NCBI GenBank assembly: GCA_015501585.1
Contig: JADNRY010000200.1
Location: 50,366-114,365, forward strand
DNA length: 64,000 nt
Direction of reading: 5' to 3'
Origin: Rhodocollybia butyracea
Lineage: Eukaryota; Basidiomycota; Agaricomycetes; Agaricales; Omphalotaceae
This document shows, one piece after another, positions 11,765 through 22,107 of this stretch. A program made the translations under genes and the position numbers. The stretch's first letter is position 1; every line of letters begins with the position of its first letter. The notes under the pieces are model-generated. The model ran no database searches. It was given only the letters and a program-made list of their open reading frames with translations, and had not been told where the DNA came from.

Positions 11765-12240
11765 GTGGACTTGAGTATGTTCATGTAAGCTTGTGCTGTG
11801 CTTTAGCTGTACTTGAAGCATACTGAAGCGTACTTCTATTATGCCTGGGCTTACTCATGATTGACTGAGGCAAACTTGAGATGAGCTGGGGACAGACTTG
11901 GGCTTGTCTCAAGTGGACTTTGGTTAACTTGGGATAAACCAAGTGAGACTTGGGTGAACTTGAAGATGCCTTCAGCTTACTGAGGTGGCTTTGAGGTCTA
12001 CCTGAGTAGCACTAGGAGGCCACTCAGGTGCACCTGGTGAACTTGAGTGTGGCCTGAGGTGGCTTTAAAGCCTACCTGAGTAGCCCTAGGAGACCACCCA
12101 GGTGCACTTGGTGAACTTGAGTATGACTTGAGTGACTTGAGTGAGCTTGAGGCCAGCCTGAGTAAAAGTAACCTTGTGAACTCAGTCTCTGGCAGCTCAA
12201 GTGTCCTGTCCAACTTAGAGGCTTTCAAGTCGCTAGAGGA
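11765..12240. repeat. CTTGAG-rich subterminal-like repeat with a 74-bp duplication
   Basis: About ten copies of (A)CTTGAG(T) occur here, four of them crowded at 12115-12155. A 74-bp direct duplication starts at 11981 and 12055, both reading tgaggtggctt, then acctgagtag, then ggtgaacttgagt. The motif is the reverse complement of the CTCAAG words at 1-260. This is consistent with the right end of a transposon whose left end is at the window start. Confidence 0.45.
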
Positions 12241-12332
12241 GCCCTAGCCTCTCTAAGCTTGCTGGAGTAGGGAGGGTATTTTCCTGATGTCCGGCCATTG
12301 CAACTGCAGTCATACCAGGACACTCTCTGCCG

Positions 12333-12635
12333 ATGATTATTTATGCTTCTGCCATTAGTTCTCGATGGTACACAGTGACCAAAGGCCTCAGAGTCGGAGT
12401 ATTCAACTTGTGGTAGGGTACTTTCTAATCTTTACTGGTACCGTTCTCAACCCATGATAACAGGCCTGAAGTCTCTCCTGTTGTTGTCGGTGTATCAAGA
12501 GCTTGTTCACTCCGTCTCTCAACCCGCGCTGCTGCCAAGCAAGCATTCAACAATGCACTTCAACATGGTGATGTCGAAGATTTTGGCCTTGCCAATGCGG
12601 TGACTTCTGACGCAGTGGTGACATCTAGTGCTTGA
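12333..12635 (+). CDS. Mini-gene with RNase H1 N-terminal / viroplasmin-like domain
   Basis: Two exons, 12333-12412 and 12464-12635, join across a 51-bp GT-AG intron with phase kept, giving 83 aa. The protein has RWYTVTKGLRVGVFNLW, then P-E-V-x-P-x-V-V-G-V-S, then the A-K-Q-A-F pattern. That is the W-Y-x-V-x-x-G-x-x-x-G-V-F ... G-V-x-x-A-x-x ... A-x-x-A-F signature of the small domain that binds RNA/DNA hybrids in eukaryotic RNase H1 (Pfam 'Caulimo_VI' / viroplasmin). No catalytic RNase H domain follows. Mushroom genomes carry many orphan copies of this domain. The start at 12333 is chosen because it is the nearest in-frame ATG upstream; a longer upstream exon cannot be excluded. Confidence 0.6.
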
Positions 12636-12890
12636 TATAATGTACCTCAATAATCTATGTTTTGTTTACCACAAAAACTCGCTCTGTAGTATGATGTATT
12701 ACTCCGTAAACAAACATCTTCTGTTTTTCTGAAATGCCTGCAGTGCTGAAAAGTGTATATAATTACAAATTGAAAGATAACAAGTGCATATAAAAGGGTA
12801 GTAAATGCGTACCATAATTGCAAAGGCACAAAGTACTTGGATGGACAAGGGACAAGTGGCAAAAAGCAAGTAAATGTTATAAGGGTGTTA

Positions 12891-13214
12891 TCAGTTCTCT
12901 TGCTGATACAGTAACACCCCACGCTGGTGACGAGAGCTGATTTCATGTGAGTCTTCTAGTGCCCAACACACCAAATCCTCTACCCACTGGACAAGACAGT
13001 GAATTTCAGTCTTGATTTTCCCAACCGTAACAGCTTCATCTGCCTCTGGCCCCATCTCAAACAAGATTTTGCGGTAATATAACATGGCCTTTTCCTGAAA
13101 ATTGTTCAATTCATCAAGTGCATCTTCAAAAACCTTCGATTTGTTCATGCTCATAATATCCTTCAGCCATTGTCGGACTAAGTTGTCGCAGAACTGCTGA
13201 CCCGAGTTTGCCAT
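12891..13214 (-). CDS. Hypothetical protein, 107 aa, uncertain
   Basis: A single open frame with a balanced, helix-prone composition (for example KVFEDALDELNNFQEKAMLY) and no recognised motif. Composition looks more protein-like than the surrounding short frames, but there is no clear promoter or intron support. It may be part of a larger decayed gene. Function unknown. Confidence 0.25.
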   Translation of the reverse strand: MANSGQQFCDNLVRQWLKDIMSMNKSKVFEDALDELNNFQEKAMLYYRKILFEMGPEADEAVTVGKIKTEIHCLVQWVEDLVCWALEDSHEISSRHQRGVLLYQQEN

Positions 13215-14130
13215 AAAATGTTGCAGTTTGGCTTTGAGTTGAAAGGACTTTAGTACCCAATGCTCAGAAGCAGAGTCTGTTTGAGTCTTGTTTGATGATG
13301 AAAGAGCGAGCTGGCGTAGATGTAGGGCTATTTACATTCATTGATGTTTTTCCGTGTAGAATAGAAGGCATACATACCTTGTGGGAACCCTGTTCTTGGG
13401 CTAACTTTGTTTGTGCAATGTTTTGAGTGTTTAGTTCTATATATTGTGAAGAAGGAGTATGATTGGGTGAGCGAAGCAAATCCAATGTTCACACGTGACC
13501 TGAAAAACGAGGACAGCCACAATGAGCGGACACTAAAACGCTTTGGCCGGCTAAAGCGAGCGCGCGGGGCGCCCGACCCAATTTCAGTTATGTATCGAGA
13601 GTTACACAACCGTATGGACATCAAATACTTAGAAGGTATTGCAACCTTGAACAGCTTCTTTTCAATCACTGTTTACGCCTTCAGAACTTAACTTCAAGTG
13701 TAACTACTGTCATATCAATCTTCTTACACAAGATCGCAACAAGATCATTAGTGCCTTGGTTAGTGCACTGATTTCTCATTCCCTGAGTCCTTTTCTTTTG
13801 CAAGGCTGAGCTTAATCTTATACTGTTTATTTGCTGTTAATCTAACATATCATAGCCTGTTGCCATCCTCTTTTTTCTTCTCTTCACTTCCTTCCTGTAA
13901 CCTGTTACAACAAGCCAGTAAGTAGAATGAAAATAATTATATGTAACTGTTAAGCTTTTGTACTGTTTACTTAGTTATCTTTTTCTATAGCTTTTGATTT
14001 GAGTACAGTTGTCAGACCTTTCAGACGGCACAGCTTACCCAGCAGGCCCTCTCTTGAATCATTGGTCCTCTACCAAAACCTGTCCCAATCTCGGTCCCAA
14101 TACTTATATTGAGCCTGAAAATAATGCTAT
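13215..14130. other. No supported gene
   Basis: Low-complexity and AT-rich DNA with one short GC-rich patch at 13,545-13,585 (ggctaaagcgagcgcgcgggg). The frame 13407-13691 shows no motif. I see no RNA gene or recognisable element here. Confidence 0.4.
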
Positions 14131-14138
14131 ACTCCTTA

Positions 14139-14688
14139 TAAAGATGTCCACGAGTCCGGGTCCAGGTAAACCCGGATCCGTTGCACGGGTACCTGTGGGC
14201 CTCAAGGGGCTACCTGTAACCCGCACGGATCCGTGGGAAACGGATACCGGGATCCGCAGGTATATTAACACAGGTACTTGCAGGTACTTGCAGATCCCAG
14301 CAAGTTACTTGTGAGTACCTGCAAGTATTTAGTACTTACAATAATAATGAAATGGGTACTACATGCAAGGTATGAGTGTGAGACACTCAGTAGGTGCTTA
14401 ATACATAGAATAGAGCACAATGTGGGTAGAGAACAGTGGTCCTTGAGTGATACAAGTCACTGAAGTTAAAGAGGGACTATATTTATCATGATTGTATAGT
14501 GTACTACAGTGCATATAGCCACTTGTAACTTGCTACATGCTAGGTGGACACATGAGCTGCTCAGAAAAGGTCTAGTGCATAGAGGAGAGCATATTCCAGC
14601 CCTTATTTGAGCGGAAAAAATTTATTCTAGCCCTCTTCACAAATACTTGCAGGTACCTGCGGATAACTCGGACTCGTGGACATCTTTA
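14139..14688. mobile_element. hAT-type MITE, copy 1, with perfect 8-bp target duplication
   Basis: The element is bounded by perfect 19-bp terminal inverted repeats, taaagatgtccacgagtcc at 14139-14157 and its reverse complement at 14670-14688. It is flanked by the identical 8-mer actcctta at 14131-14138 and 14689-14696. An 8-bp duplication and a TA-x-AG start are hallmarks of hAT-superfamily elements. The interior is non-coding and rich in cttgcaggtac and ggatccg words. A second family member with its own perfect duplication lies at 48459-49125. Confidence 0.92.
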
Positions 14689-14696
14689 ACTCCTTA

Positions 14697-15304
14697 GTCG
14701 TGCTCTTCCTATGAGAGGGCTTCTCCACCTCATCATCTGGTTCAAAGTTGCTGCTTCAAGCAGAGTCCCCTGGCTGTTCCAGCAACCCAAAAAAGTGTAA
14801 CTTATCTTGCTTGCATCAATGCACATGCGCCACCTACAGGCCTCCAAACATCCTCTTATTGTAAAATTGTCTAGGCTATGGTATTTATTCTACTGAGTTA
14901 AATAACACAGGATTTAATTCACTGAGCTCACCCACTCTGCATCACATGGAGCCATAGGCTTGTGATGCAAAACATATTTCAAAATATTTATACTCACTTA
15001 GGCAGTTTGTAAGGAGTTTCTGTAGGTTTGGGAGCTGAATTTGACACATTCCTCGATGGTTTTATCTAAGCTTACTTGGCCAGAGAAATAGAAAATGTAC
15101 CTACGCATAAGAAGCCTTAACTTCAGCATATTGGCTGCAATGTTTCTCATTGATGGTATCTTTGTTTCTACGGCAGGAAACAGCCCGGATTAGTTCAAAA
15201 ATATGCACAATATGTATCACTTACTTTGCATAATGGCTTGCTGCATAACGTCGATTGGCAGCCTTACGCTCGGCATTTGTCTTATACGGTTTGGGACGTG
15301 CCAT
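14697..15304 (-). pseudogene. Small basic protein gene (MARPK-type start), degenerate
   Basis: Exon 1 (15304-15225) starts MARPKPYKTNAERKAANRRY; after an intron, exon 2 (15167-15105) adds N-K-D-T-I-N-E-K-H. This lysine/arginine-rich opening, M-x-RP-x-x-Y-KT-x-x-ER-x-AN-R, is familiar from a repeated Agaricomycete hypothetical family. Further codon-like segments follow at about 15045-14975 (KPSRNVSNSAPKPTETP) and 14780-14700 (FEPDDEVEKPSHRKSTTK), but phases do not connect and stops intervene. The hAT MITE at 14139-14688 lies at the end of the last segment. Function unknown. Confidence 0.4.
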
Positions 15305-16552
15305 GGGTGCTACAGTAGAGAGACTGTATCAGGTATCTTATGCGAGTTTTTGATCACGCTTGTCGTCTAAGGTTTTCCTAATGTCTGAGAATTAGCAGCT
15401 CTTGAGAAAGAAGTCTTATCCCGGTTTGCTTGTGCGAGAAACAGGGAGCACAAGAATGTAAGCCTGTGCTTGTATTTACCAGTTTTGGGCTTCAGACATG
15501 GAGAATGTTCATTGAGGCGGGGTCCATCACAGGCGCTCAGTTTCTGAATTCTAGATAAATTCAATACTATCGACCTTTCTGAGTCAAAAGTGCCTACCTG
15601 GAGTACCTGTAGATGAGGAAAACATAATCAGAAACTACCAGGGGAAAAATCGGGAAGGTCCTTGCATAAGCAAGGAAGAGCAGGCAGAACAACTGTCTTG
15701 CAGATAAGTCTAAGTCTTATACTGTTGATGCTGTTGTCTAAGATTTTACCATCCTTCTAGAACCAAGAGCTCAGTGGCTTGTCTAGTATGTATGGAGTAT
15801 AGGATTGAGTGCCTAACAAAACTTAAGGTTGCGCCTTGATCTACAGAGTTCCTGTTGGATATCACAAGATATCAGTATCATTGTTATGATTGATCAAGCT
15901 CATAGTTATCTCACACTCATTATTGACACGTACTTACACGTACTTATTTCCTATCACCCCCATTACCAGTATATAAGCAGTAGCTAGATATACACTACCT
16001 CATCCGATTGCCCCTCTCTCAGTGCTGTAGGGGGCAAACGGAATATATTGTGCTTTTCACCCTATTCTGCCGTTGTGCTATATATTATCCCGAGTGGTAA
16101 TATCGTGTTCTATTTTATTATCCAACAGTTCCACCCAAGAAAAGGTGTGTTAGGCTGAATCCCGAGATGATGGGCGCTTACTTTCCAAATCCTATCTATG
16201 ATTTTGGAAGTCACTATCTCCCGCACATATATACAATACAGACCTAAAGACTCGAAAGATCTGTCAACCACCAGGCATGCAAAATTAGCTGTATCCATAT
16301 ACACATCCATTAGAGACATTGATTCTAGCGTATATCTAAGACAGTTTCCAGCAAATAATTCTGGATTTCAGGAGAAGAATCACAGATAGTTTATCTATAC
16401 CTACAGTATACAGTCTCTATGGGTAGTGTACCCACCCGAGCAGTCTACACATCAATGCCTGCAGATGATGATCCTAAGTAGTTTTGCGTTGTGATCAGAG
16501 TTCTTGGAGTATCAATAATTCAGATTTCTTTCTCATATTTCTTACTTCATAT
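15305..16552. other. No supported gene
   Basis: Several short frames (for example 15367-15564 minus and 16110-16319 minus) lack motifs or convincing splice sites. No RNA gene or repeat is recognised. Confidence 0.4.
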
Positions 16553-16630
16553 AAAAGGTAATAATCTCATACATTGCCTTTGACAATGTAAGTTTACCGT
16601 ATTGGGCAATGTATGAGACTATTACCTTTT
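16553..16630. repeat. 78-bp near-perfect inverted repeat (hairpin)
   Basis: The 26-bp arm at 16553-16578, aaaaggtaataatctcatac plus attgcc, is mirrored at 16605-16630 with a single mismatch. The spacer is about 26 bp. It may be a tiny foldback element or an end remnant of a larger one; no flanking duplication was identified. Confidence 0.75.
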
Positions 16631-17414
16631 GAGCACATGTTAAGGCCATAATCTGTTGAGGGCGCGATTTTGCCATACTGTTCAATGGGACGGGCCAATG
16701 GAATGGGTATTTTAATGTGTGCCTGTACTCCATCTTGTCTTGTCGACTAAGATGCCTCTCACAAAGTGTTTCCTGTTTCTATTCTGGGTTCCAACGCTTA
16801 TTACTGCAGTAGGCCTTATAAAGTCTCTGCATCTGGTCAAAAATACATTCAACATGCAACTTACTTTTATGGTGATCACAACAAAGATGGTCTAGGACGA
16901 GAATATTGTTGGATATTTGTCCTGGGCTGCTCAATCAAGGCTGTGGACAAACACATATATACAAATGATGTGTAACTACAACCCTTGATAATGATCTAAT
17001 AGTAGTCTTGAACCGCCATCTCAGAGCCATCTCAGAGCCATCTGAGAGTCTAAGAGTCTTTATTAACCAACAAATATGAGGTTGAAAGCTTTGCGCAATG
17101 GTACTATGGGACAGAGCCCAAAATTTGAGCTGAACATATCACTGGTGTTCCCTTGACTTCTCGCTGGAGTGACAAGGTCTATTGTGACACATTGAAGGTG
17201 TGTATTTGGCATTTGAACTATTTTCTGGTGAGTTTCATTACTTTCAGATCTTCCATCTGGAGATGTGTTGGGTGAACTGGTGTCGCGGAGAAGGGCAGAA
17301 AGACCTCCAACCTGTCCAGTTCAGTCACCCACATATTTAGTCTTATTAGGCTACACTTTTGTTACATTGACCTTACTAAAAAGACCCAAAAACCTAGGCA
17401 AAACCCGGGCAGCT

Positions 17415-17670
17415 AGGTCATGACCTTGGGATTTAGGTCACGACCTGAGAATTAGGTCATGACCTTGGGATTTAGGTCACGACCTGAGAATTAGGTCATG
17501 ACCTAGAAAATAGGTCATGACTTAGGTCAGGTTGGTCTTTTCCTGGGGTTGGTAGGTCATGGCCTGGGGTGAGATAGGATATGGTCTATGTGAGGGAGGG
17601 CATGGTCTAGGTGAGGGAGGGTATGGTCTAGGAGGAGGGTATGGTCTAGGAGGGGGAGATATAGTCTAAG
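17415..17670. repeat. AGGTCATGACCT palindrome array (39-bp period) and a GGTCTAGG tandem run
   Basis: A 39-bp unit starting taggtcatgacc repeats at 17415, 17454 and partly at 17493. Each unit contains two aggtcatgacct-like palindromes, one of them with a C change (aggtcacgacct). From about 17575 a second simple repeat, (g)gtatggtctagg with purine spacers, occurs four to five times. The same aggtcatgacc words recur inside the foldback element that follows. Confidence 0.75.
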
Positions 17671-17776
17671 AGGTGTAGGGTGAGAGTGGAGGATGGTGAG
17701 ATAGAGAATATAAACAAGAATGAAATTTTTAGAAACATATTGGGATTTTTTACATATCTGTAGATTATGACAAGAT

Positions 17777-19010
17777 TAAGCTAAGTCACAGTGCCCTGTT
17801 CTGGGTGGTCAGGGAAGCATGGGACTTACCTGACCTAGCTGATTGAGGTCATGACCAGGTCAAAGCTGTTTTTATTACCAAACAACGCACTTTTCAAACA
17901 CCTTAACCGGTTTTATGTTTTTTTAATAGAGTTAGATACATGTGGAAATTTTGCAGTGGATGAGGCCAAAGCTGTTTCCATTGCCTAATTGAGAAGTGAC
18001 AAATTTGCAGTGGATGAGGTCAAAGCTCATTTCATTACTTATTTGAAAAATGACAAATCTGTTGCAGTGGATGAGGTCAAAGCTGTTTTCACTACCTAAT
18101 TAAGAAATGACAAAACTGAACACACAAACTATGTGCACTCTTTCCCTGAGGACAATAGCTTGTGGTAGACATCCAGACCTCAAAAACTCTTTACACTCTT
18201 TCCCTGAGGACAACTGCTTGTAGTAGACATCCAGATCTCTTCTCTATATATAGAACAGGTTGCTCACCACAAATGAAGCCAATGCTGTGGTGGGAAGGGG
18301 TTGGATTGCAAAATATATTTTGGATAACTTTTGATTGTAGTGGATGAGGCCAAAGCTGTATGCCCATAAAAGGAAATCAATGAAAAGTGTTGAGTTTAAA
18401 GATTGCTTGATATAACATGCAGATTGGCATGGATAAGGGTGATCCTTTTCAACCCCTGATACCCTGATATGTTGTCTACCCTTTCCGAGTCTCAGATATA
18501 TTTAGATGGCCCCTGGGAGATCAGTCTTTATTGATCTTTGAACTTTCTCATCAAAAACCCTCATTTTTTCGAAATCAGAGGATAAGTATCAGAGCATCCA
18601 GGGCAGGGTGGGCCACAGGCTTCTAGGACAGTGTACCCTGGTATAATAGGTACATTTCGACGACTCAGGAGTAGCTTATACTGTGCTGGGGGAGCGGGCT
18701 GCAAAAGATTTGTCATTTTTCAAATAAGTAATGAAATCAGCTTTGACCTCATCCACTGCAAATTTGTCACTTCTCAATTAGGCAATGGAAACAGCTTTGG
18801 CCTCATCCACTGCAAAAGTTTTGAAATTGCCTAATTAAGAAATAAAAGTCTATTGAAATAGAATTGCCTAATATAGTAATTTATAAAGTCATGACCTAGG
18901 CTAGGTAGGTCATGATCTAGTAAAAAAGTAGGTCATGACCTGAATCAGCTAGGTCAGGTATGTCCCATCCTTCCCTGACCACCCAGAACAGGGCACTGTG
19001 ACTTAGCTTA
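17777..19010. mobile_element. 1.2-kb foldback DNA element
   Basis: The outer arms match as an inverted repeat: 17777-17862 (taagctaagtcacagtgccc and on through ggtggtcagggaag) against 18930-19010. Inner inverted segments match as well: 17955-18060 (gcagtggatgaggccaaagc) against 18700-18815. The arms are therefore about 300 bp each, around a roughly 630-bp centre. The word gcagtggatgagg(c/t)caaagct also occurs as direct repeats on the left arm. No transposase frame is present, so it is a non-autonomous element. No clear target duplication was found. Confidence 0.75.
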
Positions 19011-19288
19011 GTTCACATATGGTACGTGTATATTCTTTGTGTTTTAGCTCTCGCTGACACTTATTCTTTAGCTTTCACAGAACCCAGTACTGTGTGGATA
19101 TACCCCTAGCCTGACAATTGCTTGGTCAATTCTGTGATCAATTGATGTTTTCTGGTCATATTGTTCTATACATTTTGTACTTAAGCTATTAAAGGAATTT
19201 GTACTACTGAGCTTTCGACAGTGGAAAATTCTGTGAGGGTACAAGTGTATAATACCCAATGGGTACACTGTCATACAACGTCAAAGAA

Positions 19289-19450
19289 GTGATAATAGTC
19301 AACTGGTTAGTAGAATGATAATAACCAATTGGTAAACTGCAAGAGAGATGATAATAGTCAACTGGTTAGTCTGGTACATTGTAAAAGGAATGATAATGGC
19401 CAGTTGGTAGATTGCAAGAGGGATAATAATAGTCAATTGGTACATTGATG
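19289..19450. repeat. Interspersed GATAATA...CAA(C/T)TGGT short repeats
   Basis: The word gataatagtcaactggt and variants recur at 19291, 19316, 19350, 19392 and 19423 with irregular spacing, alternating with attgcaagag(a/g)g. The pattern is minisatellite-like and non-coding. Confidence 0.6.
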
Positions 19451-19636
19451 TGAGAAGCAATAATTGACAACCTCACTTCCTCTTTTTTGTCTTGACCCTC
19501 ATTACTCCCCTCTCATGCAGAACTATAGCGTTCACAGATATGTTGCCAATGTCCTTCAGTTCCCTAATCTAAATATGAAAAAAGCAAGTAATTTTGTACT
19601 CTTTTACCTGAGGCACCACTGAAGATAGTTACGCAG

Positions 19637-20097
19637 TGTGATGGTCAAGACCACAGAATTAGGACTTTGGGAAAGGTTTTAGGCTCTATTCCTGCATGGG
19701 GCGCTGCTGCAGCAGTTCACATGGCCATTACACCCGAAGTAAGTGCCAACAACAGTGTACTTGTAGGGTATGTCACTGATTCCAACATTAGTTATATGGG
19801 CACGCTGTTTGGCCTGAACACATCTATGGTGATCGTCCTGATTTCAACCACCGGAGTGGACTCCTTGCACAAATGCTTCCAAGCTACACAGGTGCTTTGC
19901 AGGTTGATGAAAAAGAGAGCTTTGGAGATACAGCTGTATTGTCTTGGCTTGCGCGATACCCAGAAGATATCACCCCAGGCCGGAAAGAACAGATCAACCA
20001 AACGCAGCCGGCCCACACTCTGGTTTACCCTGATGACTGGCCTCAGACGGAGCTAGAGTGGTTGTCGGATGCAGATCTGCGATACACACCTGAATGA
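19637..20097 (+). CDS. Two-exon hypothetical protein, 3' part of a gene
   Basis: Two frames join cleanly. Exon 19637-19738 (CDGQDHRIRTLGKVLGSIPA ... HMAITPE) and exon 19792-20097 (LYGHAVWPEHIYGDRPDFNH ... DADLRYTPE, stop 20095-20097) are separated by a 53-bp GTAAGT-TAG intron and keep phase. The exon at 19637 is preceded by an AG acceptor, so more exons probably lie 5'. I do not recognise the family. The clean splice and balanced composition make it more credible than nearby frames. Confidence 0.45.
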
Positions 20098-20712
20098 CTG
20101 AAACAACGCAATGCAGTCATCAAAGCTACTCTTAAAGTGTTTCACCAAGTGCATACAGGTCCTTTATTGTCAATATTATTGCTAAGCATTCATATTTAGT
20201 GTAACCTTGTATGGCTACAACTTATGCACAATTTAATTGGTACCTCAGTTCTTGATATATACAAAGGTCTGCTACGCGAGGTATATACCATGTTCTGGTC
20301 TGTCTGGTGCTGTTCTAACTGAAACTGCAGAAAATCATGTCGTTACTTTCCGCGGGATACCAGCTTCACAAGGATACCATTTGAAAAATGGGCGATGCTA
20401 TGAAATGGCGTTCCAAACTTCCAACGGCGCTCTGCTTTTGGGATGTTCACAATATCCTTCCAAAGGTTGCATTTCCATGTTAGTTTGCTCCTGTTCCGAA
20501 GTACATTATCTTTGATTCAAAACCAGATCAGGATAACAACAATGCAGGGCAGGGAGTGCTAAGTCTTCTACTGAGAATATCCAAGAATTAACGCTCCTAT
20601 GCTTGATCTCATTCACATTTCCAAGCTTCACCATGTTGAATTGAAAGATTGTCCCGGGCACCGGCTGTTGTCACCTTCTTCTTAGCAAAAGAGTGTCGCC
20701 TTCTTCTTAGCA

Positions 20713-21059
20713 CATCAGGAAAAGCTGTTTTTGCCTAGGTGACCCAGAGTGGCCTAAAGCAAACTAGTTGACCTATGAATCCTATGGCATCCTAGGAATT
20801 TGGGCTCATACCTTGCCAGTCAAGGCTTTTGAGGATTCCCTAGGCAAGCCTAGGTTTGCCCAAGTTTGCCCAGGTGCTCCTGGGGAACACCTGGCACCTG
20901 GGCAAACTTGGGCAAACCTAGGCTTGCCTAGGGAATCCTCAAAAGCCTTGACTGGCAAGGTATGAGCCCAAATTCCTAGGATGCCATAGGATTCATAGGT
21001 CAACTAGTTTGCTTTAGGCCACTCTGGGGTCACCTAGGCAAAAACAGCTTTTCCTGATG
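20713..21059. mobile_element. Palindromic (foldback) MITE, copy 1
   Basis: The whole 347 bp is a near-perfect inverted repeat starting catcaggaaaagctgttttt and ending with its reverse complement, with the centre near 20886. A second member lies at 45729-46099. The flanks read cttcttagca before and caaaagagtgg after. The nearby sequence cttcttagcaaaagagtg shows what an unoccupied site looks like and implies a 2-bp duplication (CA). It has no protein, although its palindromy creates identical 65-codon frames on both strands. Confidence 0.88.
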
Positions 21060-21452
21060 CAAAAGAGTGGACTTTCCAAGGAGGCTTCAAGGATTGTGGC
21101 TACAATGAAAGGCAGGAAGGACACTGGAGGACTTGCATCAGCTGGAGCAGCGGTTCATTGGTGAGCACTATGTCAAACTTCACCCAGATCCGTTTCCTCA
21201 GGCTTGTCCTTGCTAGTGCGTATCTTCTATGTCTGGGGCAGGGAGAGTCACACCGAAAGTGAGTTGCCTTAGGAAGAGAGCCGGGGAAGTTACAACACTC
21301 TTTCCGTGGACCGCCGCATAATATGGTCTGTCACTCGGAAAGCACGTGAGGTTGACATGCCTAGCTTACCCAAGAAACTCTGTTTATCCTTGTAGTTCCT
21401 ATCAATCTAACAATGTGTATAATAAGTATCTACCGCTATTCTATTACTAGTC

Positions 21453-22107
21453 ATGCAAATAGTTCCATTGCCTCACTTGATGAGTGCAAATGTGAACTTC
21501 TGTCATGCAACAATATTCAACTTGATAGCATGTCGTTCTTTGCATCCACCCACGTCTAAGAGGCTTGGAAGAAAGCATCGTCCCCCACCAGGCACTTTTA
21601 TCTTTGACGCCAATGATAATCAGATTACTACCTCCTCTAGCGTAGACACTCACCAACACTTGAACTATTCAGGTGCGCACCAAAAAACCCAATTCTTCCC
21701 ACTCGAGAATCGCACCACAATGCACCTTCCTTCTACTCTCTTGAGGTCAGCCTCTACATCCACTTACTGTCACCAAGATGAAATCACTGCAAATACAACC
21801 AATTATGTTGCAGAGGAACAGTCATATGGAGTGGATGCATTCATAACTTATTCCTTTGAACAACCGGGCTTAGACAACAACGACAACATGCTTAACAATA
21901 ATCAAACCTCTCAATTGGACCTGAGCGATGATCCCGGTGTTACAAGAAATGTAAATCTTTCCTTGCCTGTCTTGCATATAATCTTTTCTCATTTGTTTCC
22001 AGGAATTAGCAATATGGGCCTCTTTATACAAGAATGCATACATGCAGAACTCACTATGGCATGAAGGTCCAGGATACTGTAGTACTCAGACTCAATGCCG
22101 CTGTGGG
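21453..22107 (+). pseudogene. KDZ/CxC-like protein gene, N-terminal fragment
   Basis: Exon 21453-21950 encodes a hydrophilic region (KRLGRKHRPPPGTFIFDAND and Asn/Thr/Gln-rich sequence). A GTAAAT-CAG intron (21951-22002) leads in phase to ELAIWASLYKNAYMQNSLWH and E-G-P-G, then a C-S-x6-C-x-C start. The W-x3-Y-x2-Y-x5-L ... G-x-G ... C-x-x-C layout resembles the CxC cysteine-cluster region at the N-terminus of KDZ transposase-type proteins. The frame ends at 22107, exactly where a hAT terminus begins, so the gene was cut by that insertion. The KDZ assignment is tentative. Confidence 0.42.

Noticed and set aside
20768..21003. Identical 65-codon open frames on both strands
   Set aside because: They arise because the 347-bp element is a near-perfect palindrome; there is no coding evidence.
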